Shown here piece by piece: positions 13,301-24,500 of a stretch of 64,000 nt of DNA. The translations under genes and the position numbers were made by a program. The stretch comes from Scortum barcoo (lineage: Eukaryota; Chordata; Actinopteri; Centrarchiformes; Terapontidae): the NCBI GenBank assembly GCA_023238725.1, contig JAKKUS010001080.1:1-64000 (forward strand), in the 5' to 3' direction. The first letter of the stretch is position 1. Every line of letters begins with the position of its first letter. The notes under the pieces were generated by a model, which made no database searches, was not told the origin of the DNA, and saw only the letters and a program-made list of their open reading frames with translations.

Positions 13301-16300
13301 CTATTTACAGGGCTTTGGATTAGTGGGGTGGAAATGCACTGATGACCTATTCAACATATCAGCTACAGTCAAGTTACGACTACAAATAAACAGAGTACTG
13401 CGTGATATACTTCAACTGGCCACATACATGAACTCATTGTTCCGTACAGGCGTGCCTCCACCGAGCCACCTAACAAATACAGGAATTTTAAAGGTGGGTC
13501 TTGTCAATAAATAAATAAATTAAGTCTTCTCAATGAATGTATTCAACGCAATCATAGAACACAGTGGAGGTGGTTGTAATTTAGACACGCGTGGTTGCAC
13601 AACTACTAGAAAAACATTTGTGGTGCACATTAGTTGGGTGTGACTTTGTGGATGTAGTTTGAGGACAGAGCCATCTCATACGTGAAAAGAACCACACATA
13701 ACCTGAATACAAAGAAGGTTTGTATAAATAACACTTCAACATGATGCTGTGTTTCAAAAAGCATACACTGGTTAGAAAATCTGTCTCTTACTTTGGTCTG
13801 ATGGGGTCAAATGGAGCATCTTCGAGGAGATCATAGATGTAGTTGTTGTAGACTTCGATGTAGGACACAAAAACGCTGTAACAACAGTCTTCATCCACAT
13901 TCTCAGATTTACATGCCTCGTCTGAGCTGATCATGTCAGCAAACTCTGGGTCAGGCTTCTGCCTAAAAAAATTAATAAATAATCAGAATCAGAATACTTT
14001 ATTTACCACAGAGGGAAATTTGGTAAATCGGACAGAAAAACAAGATAATTAACTAAATGTACTTTACAGTCAGTTCACTTTTATCAGTGCTTGTGAACAC
14101 CATAAATAGTATAGAAAACAAAAAGTGAAATACAGTGACTCATAGCTACCTGGAAGATGGTGTTTTGGGCACTGACTGCTGACTGTCTCGCTTCTGTCTC
14201 TCCAGGAGAGCATCAACTTGATCCTGGATCTCCATCCCATTTTTGTCATCTGGTTTAAACACCTGATAGAAGATTGAAAACATTTCAAAAAAATACCTCA
14301 TCACCTCTCCAAAAACATCAAACTTATTTTAAGAGACCAACTGCACAAAACAATAGTGAATGAAGGTCTTACAAATCTTTTGGCCTGAAAGGGGCCAATG
14401 CTGTTGAAGAGCATGTCTAAAGAACGGGGGAGGAGTCCACCATCACCCGGTGAGCCGGTCATGGTGTAGGTCTTACCACTTCCAGTAACACCATACGTAA
14501 AGAGCAGACCTGTGAACATGGAGTTTCACAATTACATAACCACTTTTCTCAGAGAGGATAATAGCTGATGTCAGTGATATCACTTATTATGTGGGTCAAC
14601 TAAACTTAGGTAAAGCTCAATGATTAATCAAGTATCAAAAATGTTTGCAACTTATTTTCTGTTCATCAACTAATTCCTTCAGGACTAAAGAGGACAAATA
14701 GTCAATTAATAGCATTCTGCACATGTATGTTTCTTGACTCAAAAAAACTCAAATTGACTTACCATTCTTACAATGAATGAGGTCCTCTACCAGTGGCTTG
14801 GCAACATCCTCAAACAGCTCCATTTGAGTGGTATTAATACCAAATACTTTTTTATAGGAGTACTGAGTCTAAAGAATTAACAAAGAAAAACATACAGTCC
14901 ATGAGAATGGCATAAACAGAAAATAAATAACAAGAGCTACAATCATCATAATCACCATGTATTAAACCTGTTAGTGTCTCTGGTCTCTACTGAATACAGC
15001 TATGACTAAACCAGTGCTGCAGTATGACTTTTTTTCTTTGCTGAATCACAGAAATCCAACTAGACTTGACTGATTTGAAAAAACAAAGTATGAAAGGGAA
15101 CATTTTAAGCCAAAATATATCAGTGGTGGCGTTGGTAATTTTTCACTTGCATAGACAGTGACTCTTGATGGAGATGGCAGGAGGGAACTGAAACAAGTAC
15201 GGGCAATGTGATATTCACTTCAGCTTTGTCAAGCAGAGACAGCTGCCACACACTGACCTCTTTGTATTCTCCATTGCGGTTGGCTTTAAGGCCATCAGGA
15301 GCATGTAGCTGAATAGTGGTGTTGCTGATCATCTCAACACAACATTCCTCATCTTCTGCTCCGAGCGGACGTATGCGGCAGTATACCTGCAAAGATGAAC
15401 GAGTAAATGAAGCCCACTGTGATGAAGCCATAACATTCAGATAACATTTTAATTTCAGGGAAACTAAGTTGTGGTGTGATGTTTGAGGACTTAAAGTGAG
15501 TGTTCACTTACCCCAACAGGATCTTTCTCCATGTTGGACGCCTTTTTGGGGCCAGGCCTCCGAGGGGTCTTCCCTTTGCTGCAAATGATAAAACACAGGA
15601 TCAAAACAAAAACACATGTAAGATATACTCTATATAATAATTCAGGTAATTTGCCAAAGAAACTTTCACAACATAACCTAAAGTATGTGGACACCTGACC
15701 ATGACCTTGCTCACACTGGAGTTCAAATTCATCCTGAAGGTGTGGAGTGAGACGATGGCTCTGTTCAGACCAGTCAAGCTCATTCACACCAAACTCACAC
15801 AATATACTTTGTGTATTTATGTAGAGACAAAGAGGGCTTCTCACAAAACTGGAAAAATGAAAATTGTCTAGTCTTTAAAATTACAAATTTACTTAATTGG
15901 AATTAGAGCTGCACAAAATAGTAAATTATCTAGTAAGTCAACTATTAAATTGATCACCAACTATTTTTGATAATCAATGAATTATTTGAATGTTTAAAAA
16001 AAAAATGTTGACAGTATCTCTCTTTACATACAGTCTATAGTCCAAACCTTCTGATTTCACCTCCCAAAATGTAAATATTTGTTGGTTTCTTTATTCCTCT
16101 GTGACAGTGAACTGAATATCTTTGCAGTTGTGGACAAAACAAGACTGATATGAAAATGACAAAATGAATGAAAATAGTTGCAGCCCTAGTTGCAGAGTTT
16201 TGTGCTGAAAGCCAAACCATGAAAGACACCAAACCAGACCAAAAGAAGGCACATGCAATATGTGTATACACAAATATGTGTATGCCTTTATACCTTTAGC

Positions 16301-16681
16301 CTAAACAGAGTAATAATATATGATGATATTAAATTAAATTGGACATTTTATCAATTTCTTCAACTAGCTACGTTCGGCCAAGTGTTATTTAAGCTGATAG
16401 TAATTCACAGGTGAAGGTCAGTACAAAGATGTGAACCTAACAAATCATCAGAGATGTTAAATTAAACGAAGTTGGGTTGATTTTGTTTGAGGTTTTCACT
16501 GAGAGAAGTTAACTAGCTATGCTAACGCTACGGAGCTAATCCTCCTCTTTATTGGGCTGAATCGTCTTTTTTAGACAACAGCAGGCAGGTTATCTACCAA
16601 GATAGATGTATTAACTTTTAATAGAGTGTAAGTGATTTATCTAACGGATTTTAAAAGAGATACTCACCCCAGTTTATACAT
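5830..16681 (-). CDS. kif23: Kinesin family member 23 (MKLP1/CHO1), 23 coding exons
   Basis: This is a kinesin-6 plus-end motor. With the MgcRacGAP (CYK4) subunit it forms centralspindlin, which bundles antiparallel microtubules in the anaphase midzone and midbody and is needed for cytokinesis. Joining 23 exons at GT...AG sites gives one frame of 974 aa, against 960 for human CHO1. It has an N-terminal motor domain (about residues 28-440), a coiled-coil stalk (about 530-690), a Ser-rich alternative segment (715-828) and a basic tail ending in KRRKP, close to the human KRKKP end. The ATG at 16679-16681 opens a 14-nt coding exon followed by GTGAGT; the N-terminus MYKLGKGKTPRR differs from the human start but keeps the basic TPR-type stretch before the motor. 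All introns seen are GT-AG. Identification rests on collinear similarity over the whole length, including the C-terminal LKQE and RKRRS regions, plus synteny with PAQR5 and GLCE. Confidence 0.97.
6529..6588. repeat. Compound (CA)n(TA)n microsatellite
   Basis: An AC run passes directly into about 22 uninterrupted AT units, inside the KIF23 intron between exons 20 and 21. It produces a spurious Ile-Tyr open frame on the minus strand. Confidence 0.97.
8576..8608. repeat. Trinucleotide microsatellite (CCT)n(ACT)n
   Basis: Repeated CTC/CCT units turn into ACT units at 8590-8608, in the KIF23 intron between exons 18 and 19. Confidence 0.9.
8998..9339 (-). CDS. kif23: KIF23 exon 18: CHO1-specific alternative exon
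   Basis: A 342-nt exon (114 codons) lies in phase 0 at both ends, with acceptor TTTTCAG before GACTTCAGC and donor AGG|GTTAGT. It sits where the human CHO1-only exon (about 104 codons) distinguishes CHO1 from MKLP1. That exon was reported to bind F-actin. Reading it gives 974 aa; skipping it gives 860 aa, close to the human 960/856 pair. It is Ser/Thr-rich near the start (residues around 739-755, from TCC/ACC repeats) and Arg/Ser-rich later. It aligns poorly with human apart from composition, so the boundaries rest on splice sites and frame. Confidence 0.8.
9591..11510 (-). CDS. kif23: KIF23 exons 13-17: neck and coiled-coil stalk
   Basis: Exons 11351-11510, 11025-11189, 10588-10754, 10328-10501 and 9591-9791. 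They encode the neck region, which in the family binds MgcRacGAP, then a Glu/Lys/Gln-rich heptad segment (STLKSMLQQFDSQINAKETF..., continuing to ...KLWVKDEKLKQLKAIVTES). The stalk mediates dimerisation. Exon 17 ends in a basic, Ser/Pro-rich stretch (QKRSASPSPRP) in phase 0, which makes the next exon optional without a frame change. Confidence 0.95.
11784..16681 (-). CDS. kif23: KIF23 exons 1-12: motor domain
   Basis: Exons read from splice sites: 16668-16681, 15512-15578, 15258-15386, 14763-14868, 14373-14509, 14150-14262, 13792-13962, 12944-13056, 12494-12615, 12247-12349, 12054-12133, 11784-11903. Motor signatures: VYCRIRPL at the start of exon 3; P-loop GVTGSGKT at residues 112-119 (exon 5); switch I NRESSRSH at 296-303 (exon 9); switch II DLAGSER at 338-344 (exon 10); PYRDSKVTHLF in exon 12. 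Exons 6-7 encode the acidic insertion typical of kinesin-6 motors before YIEVYNNYIYDLL. All nucleotide-binding residues look intact, so this should be an active ATPase. Confidence 0.95.
13984..14040 (+). repeat. Fragment of a GAATCAGAATACTTTATT-type teleost repeat
   Basis: The phrase 'aatcagaatcagaatacttt' followed by 'accacagagggaaatttggt' matches, from memory, the tail of a very common fish interspersed element. It lies in the KIF23 intron between exons 6 and 7. Related 'tttactggccaggtatgtg' and 'ccaagtttattttcttacaa' fragments occur near 33640 and 39620. Confidence 0.45.
15901..16195 (-). repeat. Dispersed repeat, 'GGGCTGCAACTA / GATTAAT' family, near-complete copy
   Basis: The segment starts with 'agagctgcacaaaatagtaa' and ends with 'atagttgcagccctagttgc', so its two ends are inverted relatives of each other. 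This end structure and the central 'gtggacaaaacaag' phrase match, from memory, a widespread teleost non-autonomous element. It lies in KIF23 intron 1. Other copies are listed separately. Confidence 0.6.
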
Positions 16682-16724
16682 TGTTTGTGTTGTTGAGTTT
16701 TTTCTATGAGCGCTTCTTCTCGAT

Positions 16725-16820
16725 TTCAAATATTCCCTCTTGTGAAACTTCTTCCGGCTGGCTGATTTTTCAACCAATCATAGTGCAGAGGCGGCAGTCA
16801 GGAGCGGAAGTCCCGCCTCC
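16725..16820 (-). promoter_or_regulatory. KIF23 core promoter: CHR element, inverted CCAAT box, ETS and GC-rich sites
   Basis: Directly upstream of the ATG at 16681 the minus strand carries TTTGAA (16725-16730, a canonical CHR), CCGGAAG (16751-16757, ETS-like), an inverted CCAAT box (CCAAT on the plus strand at 16774-16778) and GGCGGGA (16811-16817, E2F/Sp-like). No TATA box is seen. Human KIF23 was reported to be controlled through a CHR bound by DREAM and MMB, with late cell-cycle expression and p53-dependent repression. The same layout here suggests the same control. Confidence 0.65.
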
Positions 16821-16849
16821 AGCACCCAGTCCCTGTGTTTATGTTCCTT

Positions 16850-18460
16850 CTGTATGTAACCCAGTTAAAAATATGGAGTAATAATTTATGTTTACAGTGT
16901 TATTTCAGTATTAAGAGCAGTTAAATAACGAGATTAAAAAGGTTGTAATTTATTTTATATGTGGTGATAAAAAAGGATAAAAAGAGTTAAAAGTTATTAT
17001 ATGTTTATTGTTTCATGTGAAATTTAATATATTATGAAAACTGTCTTAACCAGCATGTACAGGGTTAATGATGATCGGCAGGAGCACCGTGTCTCAGGTG
17101 TTTCCGCACGGACTGGGGGGTGGACACAGGTGATAGAGAGCGGCCAGAGTGTAAACTATGGAGAGCGATACAGAGATTTTCTGTGTTAATGTGTAAGTTA
17201 TAAGTGCACAAACCCGTGTGTAGCTTGTGTCTTAAGGTTGTTTGCACAACAATCGGCGAGAAGAATAACAAGAGACATATTGGAAAACGAGAGGAATTTC
17301 TACCCGAAGTTTGGACTGTTTATGTTTGTGCTAATGCTAAATGCTAACACGTAGCTGCAGTAAGTATAGGCCCGAGTCCGTTCACTAAACGTGAAGAGAC
17401 ATTTTAAGTTTAACTTCTTCAGTTGAACTGGTGAACTGTTTGAGGAGTTTATGTGCTGACTTCGACCTGGAGACAGTGAAGAGCCTTGGACAGAGGAGTG
17501 AGCAGCTAGGCCAAGTGAGTGATTTTTCTTCTGGTGAAAGAGGAGAGAAGCTGACTGATGGAGTTCGTGTGGAGATGCTGATGCTGGACCTGCCCCTGTG
17601 ATTGCTGAAGGAGGACGAGACGGGATCATTCATTCAGGTTTCTATTATTTTATTTTGCTCGGCAACGAGTGAAGTGGCCATTTAGTTTTGGGCCCCAACG
17701 TACACAAGCATCGAATCAGGCCTGCAACTGTGCATTTTAGTTTTAGGATAACTTTAATTGCCGGCTTTAGTTGACAGTGCAATAAGGTGATTGTGGGCCC
17801 GCACACACAGTTTATGTTTGAGTGAGTTTGACTGTGGTAAACTGAAGTTGGAGATTTTTCATGGAAGGGTTGAGAATGTTTTATTGAATACTGTGTGTAC
17901 ATTTATATATATCTATATATATGGTATAGTCTTGAATGTTTATCTGAAAAGAGAGACAATTTGGTTACTGTGATTTTTCCTGAAAGAAAGGGACACTTTA
18001 TTTTGAAGGTTTAAAAGGACTTATATATTTTATTTCATATTTCTTATTTTATTAGAGATAACTATTTTCATTTAAGTAAATAATTGAGATTTATTTTTCT
18101 AAAACCTTGTGTGGTGTTATTTCATTACTTACCTGAAAAAGGGGAATTATGTAATTCAAAGAGACATAATCAGAGACACTGGGTTAAAATCTTTATTAAA
18201 AATATAAGTTGAGAGAGCTGAGTTCATAGGTAAGTTTAAAATATTTCATGTATGTATGTTGAGGGGATCCAAGAGAATAACTAAAGTTATTTAATCAGAG
18301 TTTGTTTAACATTTGTTAAAACAGTAAACGAACCCAAAAGCTCTGCCCTAATCAATATAACCAAGGGGAGCGCTACATGTATAATTTTATTTATATATAT
18401 AAATATGCCAGAGTTAGGCAGAAAGGGTCATTTTCATCTGTTGTCACCGGGCAAGCAGAA
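16850..18460. other. Unassigned GC-richer block next to the KIF23 promoter
   Basis: Between the AT-rich flanks this block has higher GC and no recognisable protein. On the plus strand it contains good donor-like sites (GCA|GTAAGTAT at 17360, CAA|GTGAGT at 17513), which would suit a divergent non-coding transcript. It also contains features reminiscent of an LTR element remnant: 'ttttgggccccaacgt' at about 17685-17700 resembles a primer-binding-site region, and TAACCCAGT (about 16856) and ACTGGGTTA (about 18177) form an inverted 9-mer. Neither reading is proved. Confidence 0.35.
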
Positions 18461-21400
18461 CAAACATACAATTTAAAAGCACTGGAATATTAATATTACA
18501 AGCCCTAGTCAAGTGCATTTATGATGTACAGGGTCTATGATGAGCAGGGGCAGTTCTTACATTAACTAAGCATAATATTAACATATAAACCATGATGACA
18601 AATAAGACAAGAAACAACATAAAAACATCTAGTTGTTCTGGTGTTCACAAACTTGATTTCTGATGAACCAGACACTTAATGTCGTGGAAAATGTGTGGGA
18701 GTCAGTAGTTTATTGTGTATTGGTGAAACATAAACAATTTTCTTTTTTGGGAAACTAAAGAATAAATATCACTTATCACTTGAAAATGAGTTCTTTAGCA
18801 TTCAGTGAAATAGGGATAGTGAGATATCTGGCTCTTAATCTGATAATACTCTTTAGGATAATATTTTAATTGATTTCTCCTTTTCAGTGGTAAAGGAAAG
18901 AGTATGGAGGCAAGGGAACCCCTCACGCCTTCTGTAATTCTGTGTTTACTTTGACTTGCCAACTGAATGGACACTATCTCAAAATACATTAAACATATCC
19001 TGAAGCAACACATTTGAGGAATGTCTAAACTGAATATGAACTATTTCTGTGATTCACAGGCTGAGTAGTATGACTCATGATGTGGTCTAAACAAAGAAAT
19101 AACATTTCATTTGAGAATGAAAATAACTCTTAACCTTCAATAAAAATAACTCAAACAGAAGTTTTTATTGTCATAAGCAAAGAAGTTACAGTGAAGCAGT
19201 CATTACCAATAAAATTCACTTATTCAAGATCCTTTATGTAAAATTCATAACCTAATGCATAAAGGCATAATATATATTATTATTTTCCTACCTGGGATAT
19301 TATTATATGGTGCAGAAGTTAACATATCAAGGTCTGCTAATAAAGTAATCCTAGTATTAACAACTACTACTGTTGGTAAACTATATTTCAATTATTATTT
19401 AATTTTATCTATACAGGTTATTATTTAGTAAAATGGTCAAATGGTTGTGCTGTATGGCAGCTTTTTATTTTCTTTTGAAAACATTACAGCAGGCAGCAAT
19501 GTTATCTAAATTAGTTAACTGTTTATTATTTTCAACAAAATTCAAAATTAAACTAAAGGGTTAGAAACAAACCCTACCTTTACAAAATGTATATTACATA
19601 ATCACTACGTGACGATACATATTGACCTCCATTTTTTATCTTGAATATAGTAATTTAGAGATAATTCATTGCATTATGCTATGTGAATGAACTTCAAATT
19701 ATTTGTCATGGTTGTGTGTACCTCTTTGTGTTCTTATAGATATGTTACTTTTATGATTGTTTTCACTGAATTAAAAAAAATGATACTATTGCTGACAAGA
19801 CCAAACTGAAATTAATTTGCTTGACTGTTTTAATGTGTAAAAAAACGTTTTAATAAATGAACAATTTATACAATTCACTCCTATTTAGAAATTCAATGAC
19901 ACACAGACACATTTTTTTCAATAGTTTATTTGAAAAATCATAAATTAAATGATATATATAAATACTCTCAGTTTTGCATCAAGATAACAATGTCACATGT
20001 CACATAGGTCTACCGGGTCAGAAACGGCAATCATTTGAGGGAAATAAACTACTCTGAAAACGTTACATATCTTTCATTAACATTTAACTAAACTCAAGAG
20101 CAAAACATCTTTCTTCCCTCGTCATAACTGTCTCTTTTGTCTTGACATGTTTTATGTGAGTCATTCCTGAGGTAGAGGAAGAATTCAGATCCTTTACCAC
20201 AGTAAAAGTACAAATACCACACAGTAAAAATACTCTGCTATAAGTAAGTCCCGTGTTAGCTTAATGAGGAAAATGTACCTTTAAATGCATTTGAAGTAAA
20301 AGTACTCAATGCAGGAAAGTATGCCCTGTGACTGTTATACTAATATATATTATATCATTAGCTGTGCAGCTAATTTTAAGTATTTTGTATCAGACTGCAA
20401 CTATTGATTATCCTCATTCGGGATATATCTGGTCATTATTTTCTCCACTAATTGTTTGTGAAAATGTATCCAATAGCGTGAAGTACATCACCAGTTCTCA
20501 GAGTCCAAAGTGACACTTTCACAAAGCGTCTTTTGTCTGACCAAAAGTCCAAGCCTTCTTTAATTCCTAAAAATAAATTTAAATATTAAAATAGTGAAAG
20601 CAGCCAATCCTCATATTTAAGAACCATGAAATGTTTTTACATAAAACAATTATCATATAGTTGCCAATTAATTTTTAATTGGCTAATTGTTTCCGCTCCA
20701 CTTGTATAAACTGTTGGGTAATTTAATTTAAAACAAAACATCATATTTTATAAACTCTTCTTCAGTTTTGTATGTAAAAATCTTAATTTGCAAAGTAACG
20801 GCAGCTATCGGACAAATGTTGTGAAGTAAAAAGTACAATATTTCCCTCTGAGATGTAATAGATGTAGTAGAAGTAGAAAGTAGAAGTAGAAAATGGCATG
20901 AAAAGAAACAATTCAAGTAAAGTACAAGTACTTCAAATTTGAGTAAATGTACTTAGGTATGTTCAACCCCTAAGTGAGAGTAGTGCCAGCTACACTGCTC
21001 TAAATGAACCTGACAGTACAATCCAGCTGGTTGTGCACTAACGCAAGCTCTATAAAGATGAAAACATACAGTGTCAAAATGCAGCACGACCATTTCAAAT
21101 TCAAAGTGAAATTAGCATTTTGAATATTAAATAGTTTTGGTTCACTGCAGTTGACACTCTCTTCATACTCCACACACATCTGTGGAAATCAGAGAATTGA
21201 GCCAAAAAATAATTTTATAAACATATAAAGCCTCTTAATGTAGCTAAGCTGCTACATTTGTAGCATTTTGCAGGAGCAAGTTTCCTCAGAAACACTTAGA
21301 TTCATTACATTTTATGATAACAAACATTTTTTAAAGTCTCCATTGTATGCTTGTGCAACTCATGCCCTTATTTTTAGTTTACCATTCATCACAGTGAGGT

Positions 21401-21587
21401 CTGAAGGCCAAATACCACCATGAGGTCAGTGCAGACTGCAAGTTATGATTCACTTAAACATTACATCAGCTCCTTGTATGTCGGTAGTGTTTCTCACAAT
21501 GTTTCTTTATCACCAATAATGCATCCCTTTCACATCTCCCTTTCACATGTCTCGTGATCCCTCAGTGGGACTTCTGAAACCGGAGAT
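18461..21587. other. AT-rich, repeat-bearing interval between KIF23 and PAQR5
   Basis: No coding exon is seen. The part nearest 21.5 kb should contain the PAQR5 3' UTR; the first AATAAA noted on the minus strand after the stop is far away at 19925-19930, so the true poly(A) site is unresolved. A long copy of the AAGTA-rich dispersed repeat occupies about 20165-20975. Confidence 0.5.
20165..20975 (-). repeat. Dispersed 'AAGTACTTTTACT' repeat, long copy
   Basis: One end reads 'gaattcagatcctttaccac' with 'agtaaaagtac'. The other reads 'caagtaaagtacaagtactt' with 'gagtaaatgtacttaggta'. Both ends are rich in AAGTA/TACTT, and a 'taaaaagtacaatatttccc' block lies inside. This end structure matches a common teleost non-autonomous element from memory. 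At least three further copies lie in this window. Confidence 0.6.
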
Positions 21588-24500
21588 TTAGCAGCAGGGA
21601 AAGCGTCTTGCTGGGACTTTCTTTGGACCTTTATCGTGTTTCTTTTCTTGGCAGACTGGACCAGAGAGGAGAGGTAGACTGAAGAGGATGATGATAATCA
21701 AATTCAGCACCACACAGAAAACCGCTGCACCCGCTGAGTTGGCGAAGGTGATGGGTATGGAGTGTTCAATGAGCCAGGAGCGCCGCGTCAACATGTCCTG
21801 CTCAATGGCCTTCATCTGGAAGTGGGTGCCGAGGATGCCACACACATGGAAGAGTTGGTGGCTGTGACCTGCAGAGGGAGCAGTCGAGTTGTGTTTGAGC
21901 TGAGGCAGCACAGTGACATGTCACAGTAAAAAGTGTGGGAGTAAACCCAAGTTCCCATCACTGAGTGAGTGAGTCACACTGACAAATGATTTCAACAGAG
22001 CGGAGGAATTTAGAGCTGGTTATGCATTGGCATTATTTCAAATGGTTAATGTAAATCCAATGTTTTGCAAAGTTTGAGAATTTATTTTAAAAACCCTGCA
22101 GTCACAAGCTAACTTTTTGATCAGTAAACTATTTCTTTCTTTAAATGCATCATCATGGAAAAACTTCTCACTCTATTAACTTTCTGAATGTGTTTCATAC
22201 TTCTAAAAACAATCTTGCAAGTTTAAATCTCTTTTGTTACGTAAGAATATTGATATCAGCATCTTTCATTCATCCTTGACTTGATATGTTCAAGGATTCT
22301 TACTATAATGAGGTTTTAAGGTTGGTGCTGAGTAGTCTCTCTCTAATGTGTTCTTACTCATCATTTTGTTCAGTAAGTGACCATTGATTTGTTATGCTTA
22401 GGTAGATGGTTGACCATAAAGAAACTCAATTATTATTTTCATAACAGAATTTATAGTATAGAAGCTACTCAAAGTGCTTTATAGAAGCTACTATTACTTA
22501 CACATGCAAACATTGGGAAAATGCTCCAATGAATTACATATAAAAACACTGAAAATAAATTTGTAATTAAACCTGCTTTAGCTCCTTGGTGTGAGATATG
22601 AAGCAACATTAGCATTTATGTATGAAGCACTCTTGTTTTAGCTTTGTTGTGGTCTCCACCAACTTGTGAGAAATATGTTTAGCTGCTAAATGCTCCACTT
22701 TGTTTGCCAGCTGATCGCTAACTGTGTCTGTCTGTCATTTGGTGCTCAGCAGAGTTTTTTTTCCACCCAAAACAGCTGCTGTCTGTGATTGGACACTGAA
22801 TCAAAACAGTAGAGATAAACCATCAAATTTAGCTAAAAGATGCTGAAACACTCCAACCAATGCTTAATACGCTGATGACAACATTAATTACACCTCACAT
22901 CAGTTTACCTATATAGTCGAAGCTGCCAGGTGCCAAGCGCTCAGGTAAATGTGTGGCAAACAGAAAACCAGTGAGGAAAGCCAAGGCGATGTGGTAGTAG
23001 TGGAGGATGTTGGTATCATTGTCTGTGCAGCCCTCCCCTACACAGAGAAACACCTGTGAACCCAATACACATAACAGGTTTAACAGATTATAGTGTTATC
23101 GCCATTATTCACAAAACAGGAAACCATATTTATCACCTTCAAATACTTTAATGAGACATAAACTCCTTTATCAAGTGTCTGTTAGGGGAGCTGCTGCATG
23201 ACTGCAACATAAGACAGTGGTTCTTCACAGAGGTAAATGTGTAAAATCTTAAAATGCAAGATGTTTACAAAAAATGTTTTGTAAACCCTGTAAAAGAATT
23301 TAATTAATAAAAGTTGTTTGGCTTGATATAGCATGTATGTTCAGACATGTAACTTCATATATAATGTAGCTGGGATTTTTTTGGGGGGGGAACTATTTCA
23401 AGTAAAAAGTCCTCTATACATAAAGTATTTTGTTGTTTTTCTCTGTATGTACTGACTACATAACTACATTCAGCTCCTACTGGAAACAAAAGTTGGACCA
23501 GATTCATGTCATATGTCATACATCACAACTTTACAACATTTAATTGTGCATTTAAAGAAGCTTTTTGTAATCTCTTTAAATCCTGTCACATCTACAATAA
23601 CCCTTATCACCCTTGACATAAACACAAGTGAATGCACATGAAAGTGTAAAAGAAGTCACTCCAGTTAAAGATTTGGGTTTTAAATGATGTCTAATATATT
23701 GCATCTTAACTGTGATACAACATACAGTGATTTTTTTTCACTTTTATGTAATCTTGGCCCTGTATACTGGACTGTGTGCTCCATACTCTATAAAACTGCT
23801 TTTACACACACACACTCCTCTACGCCCCTTCAGGTGTGCCGTGTGAAGACCCAGATGTGTGAAGTGCACAGATGTAGCCCTACCCTGTAGAACAGAGGAA
23901 TGTTGTCAAACAGGTACGGGTAGGCGAAGGCAAGAACACGGAGGACTTTCCCGAACCTTGGACTCTGGCACTCAGGGAATCTGAAATGAAAAGAAGCAAG
24001 GATATTGATTTGATTTGATATTGATGACTACACAGTGTTATCGCTGTGGAGGAACACTGGTAATGCTGTGATTAAAATGGAATTAAAAAGGCATTTGTGC
24101 ATAGTGGGTACAGTTTAAATGTTATGTCATCCCTAACATAGTATACTTCTTTGTTGAGGACTAAGTGTACAGTATTTACAAATGTTTAAAAAATAATTAA
24201 ATCTGTTTAAAATGAAATTTATTTAATGTAAAGACTTACGTGACATGACCTCTCTTTTGAAAGGCACAAAAATAGTGTGCTTCACAGAATTTCATGTAGT
24301 TTTAAAACAAAGTTAGCACCCATATATTGTATAATACCATATATAATACCATATATTGTATAATACAATTGTCTTTAATTACAGCTAAAGTAAAAGTCAA
24401 GTTGGCAAAGAAAGTTCCTCCACTCTTTTTCAGGTCCTCTGACCTACTCAGCTGAAACTACAATTAGAGTAAATCACTGTGGAGAGTTGGTCTTTGTAGT

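Noticed and set aside
16857..18186. TAACCCAGT...ACTGGGTTA as terminal inverted repeats of a transposon
   Set aside because: Only nine bases, no flanking duplication seen and no internal coding sequence; kept only as weak support in the finding on this block.
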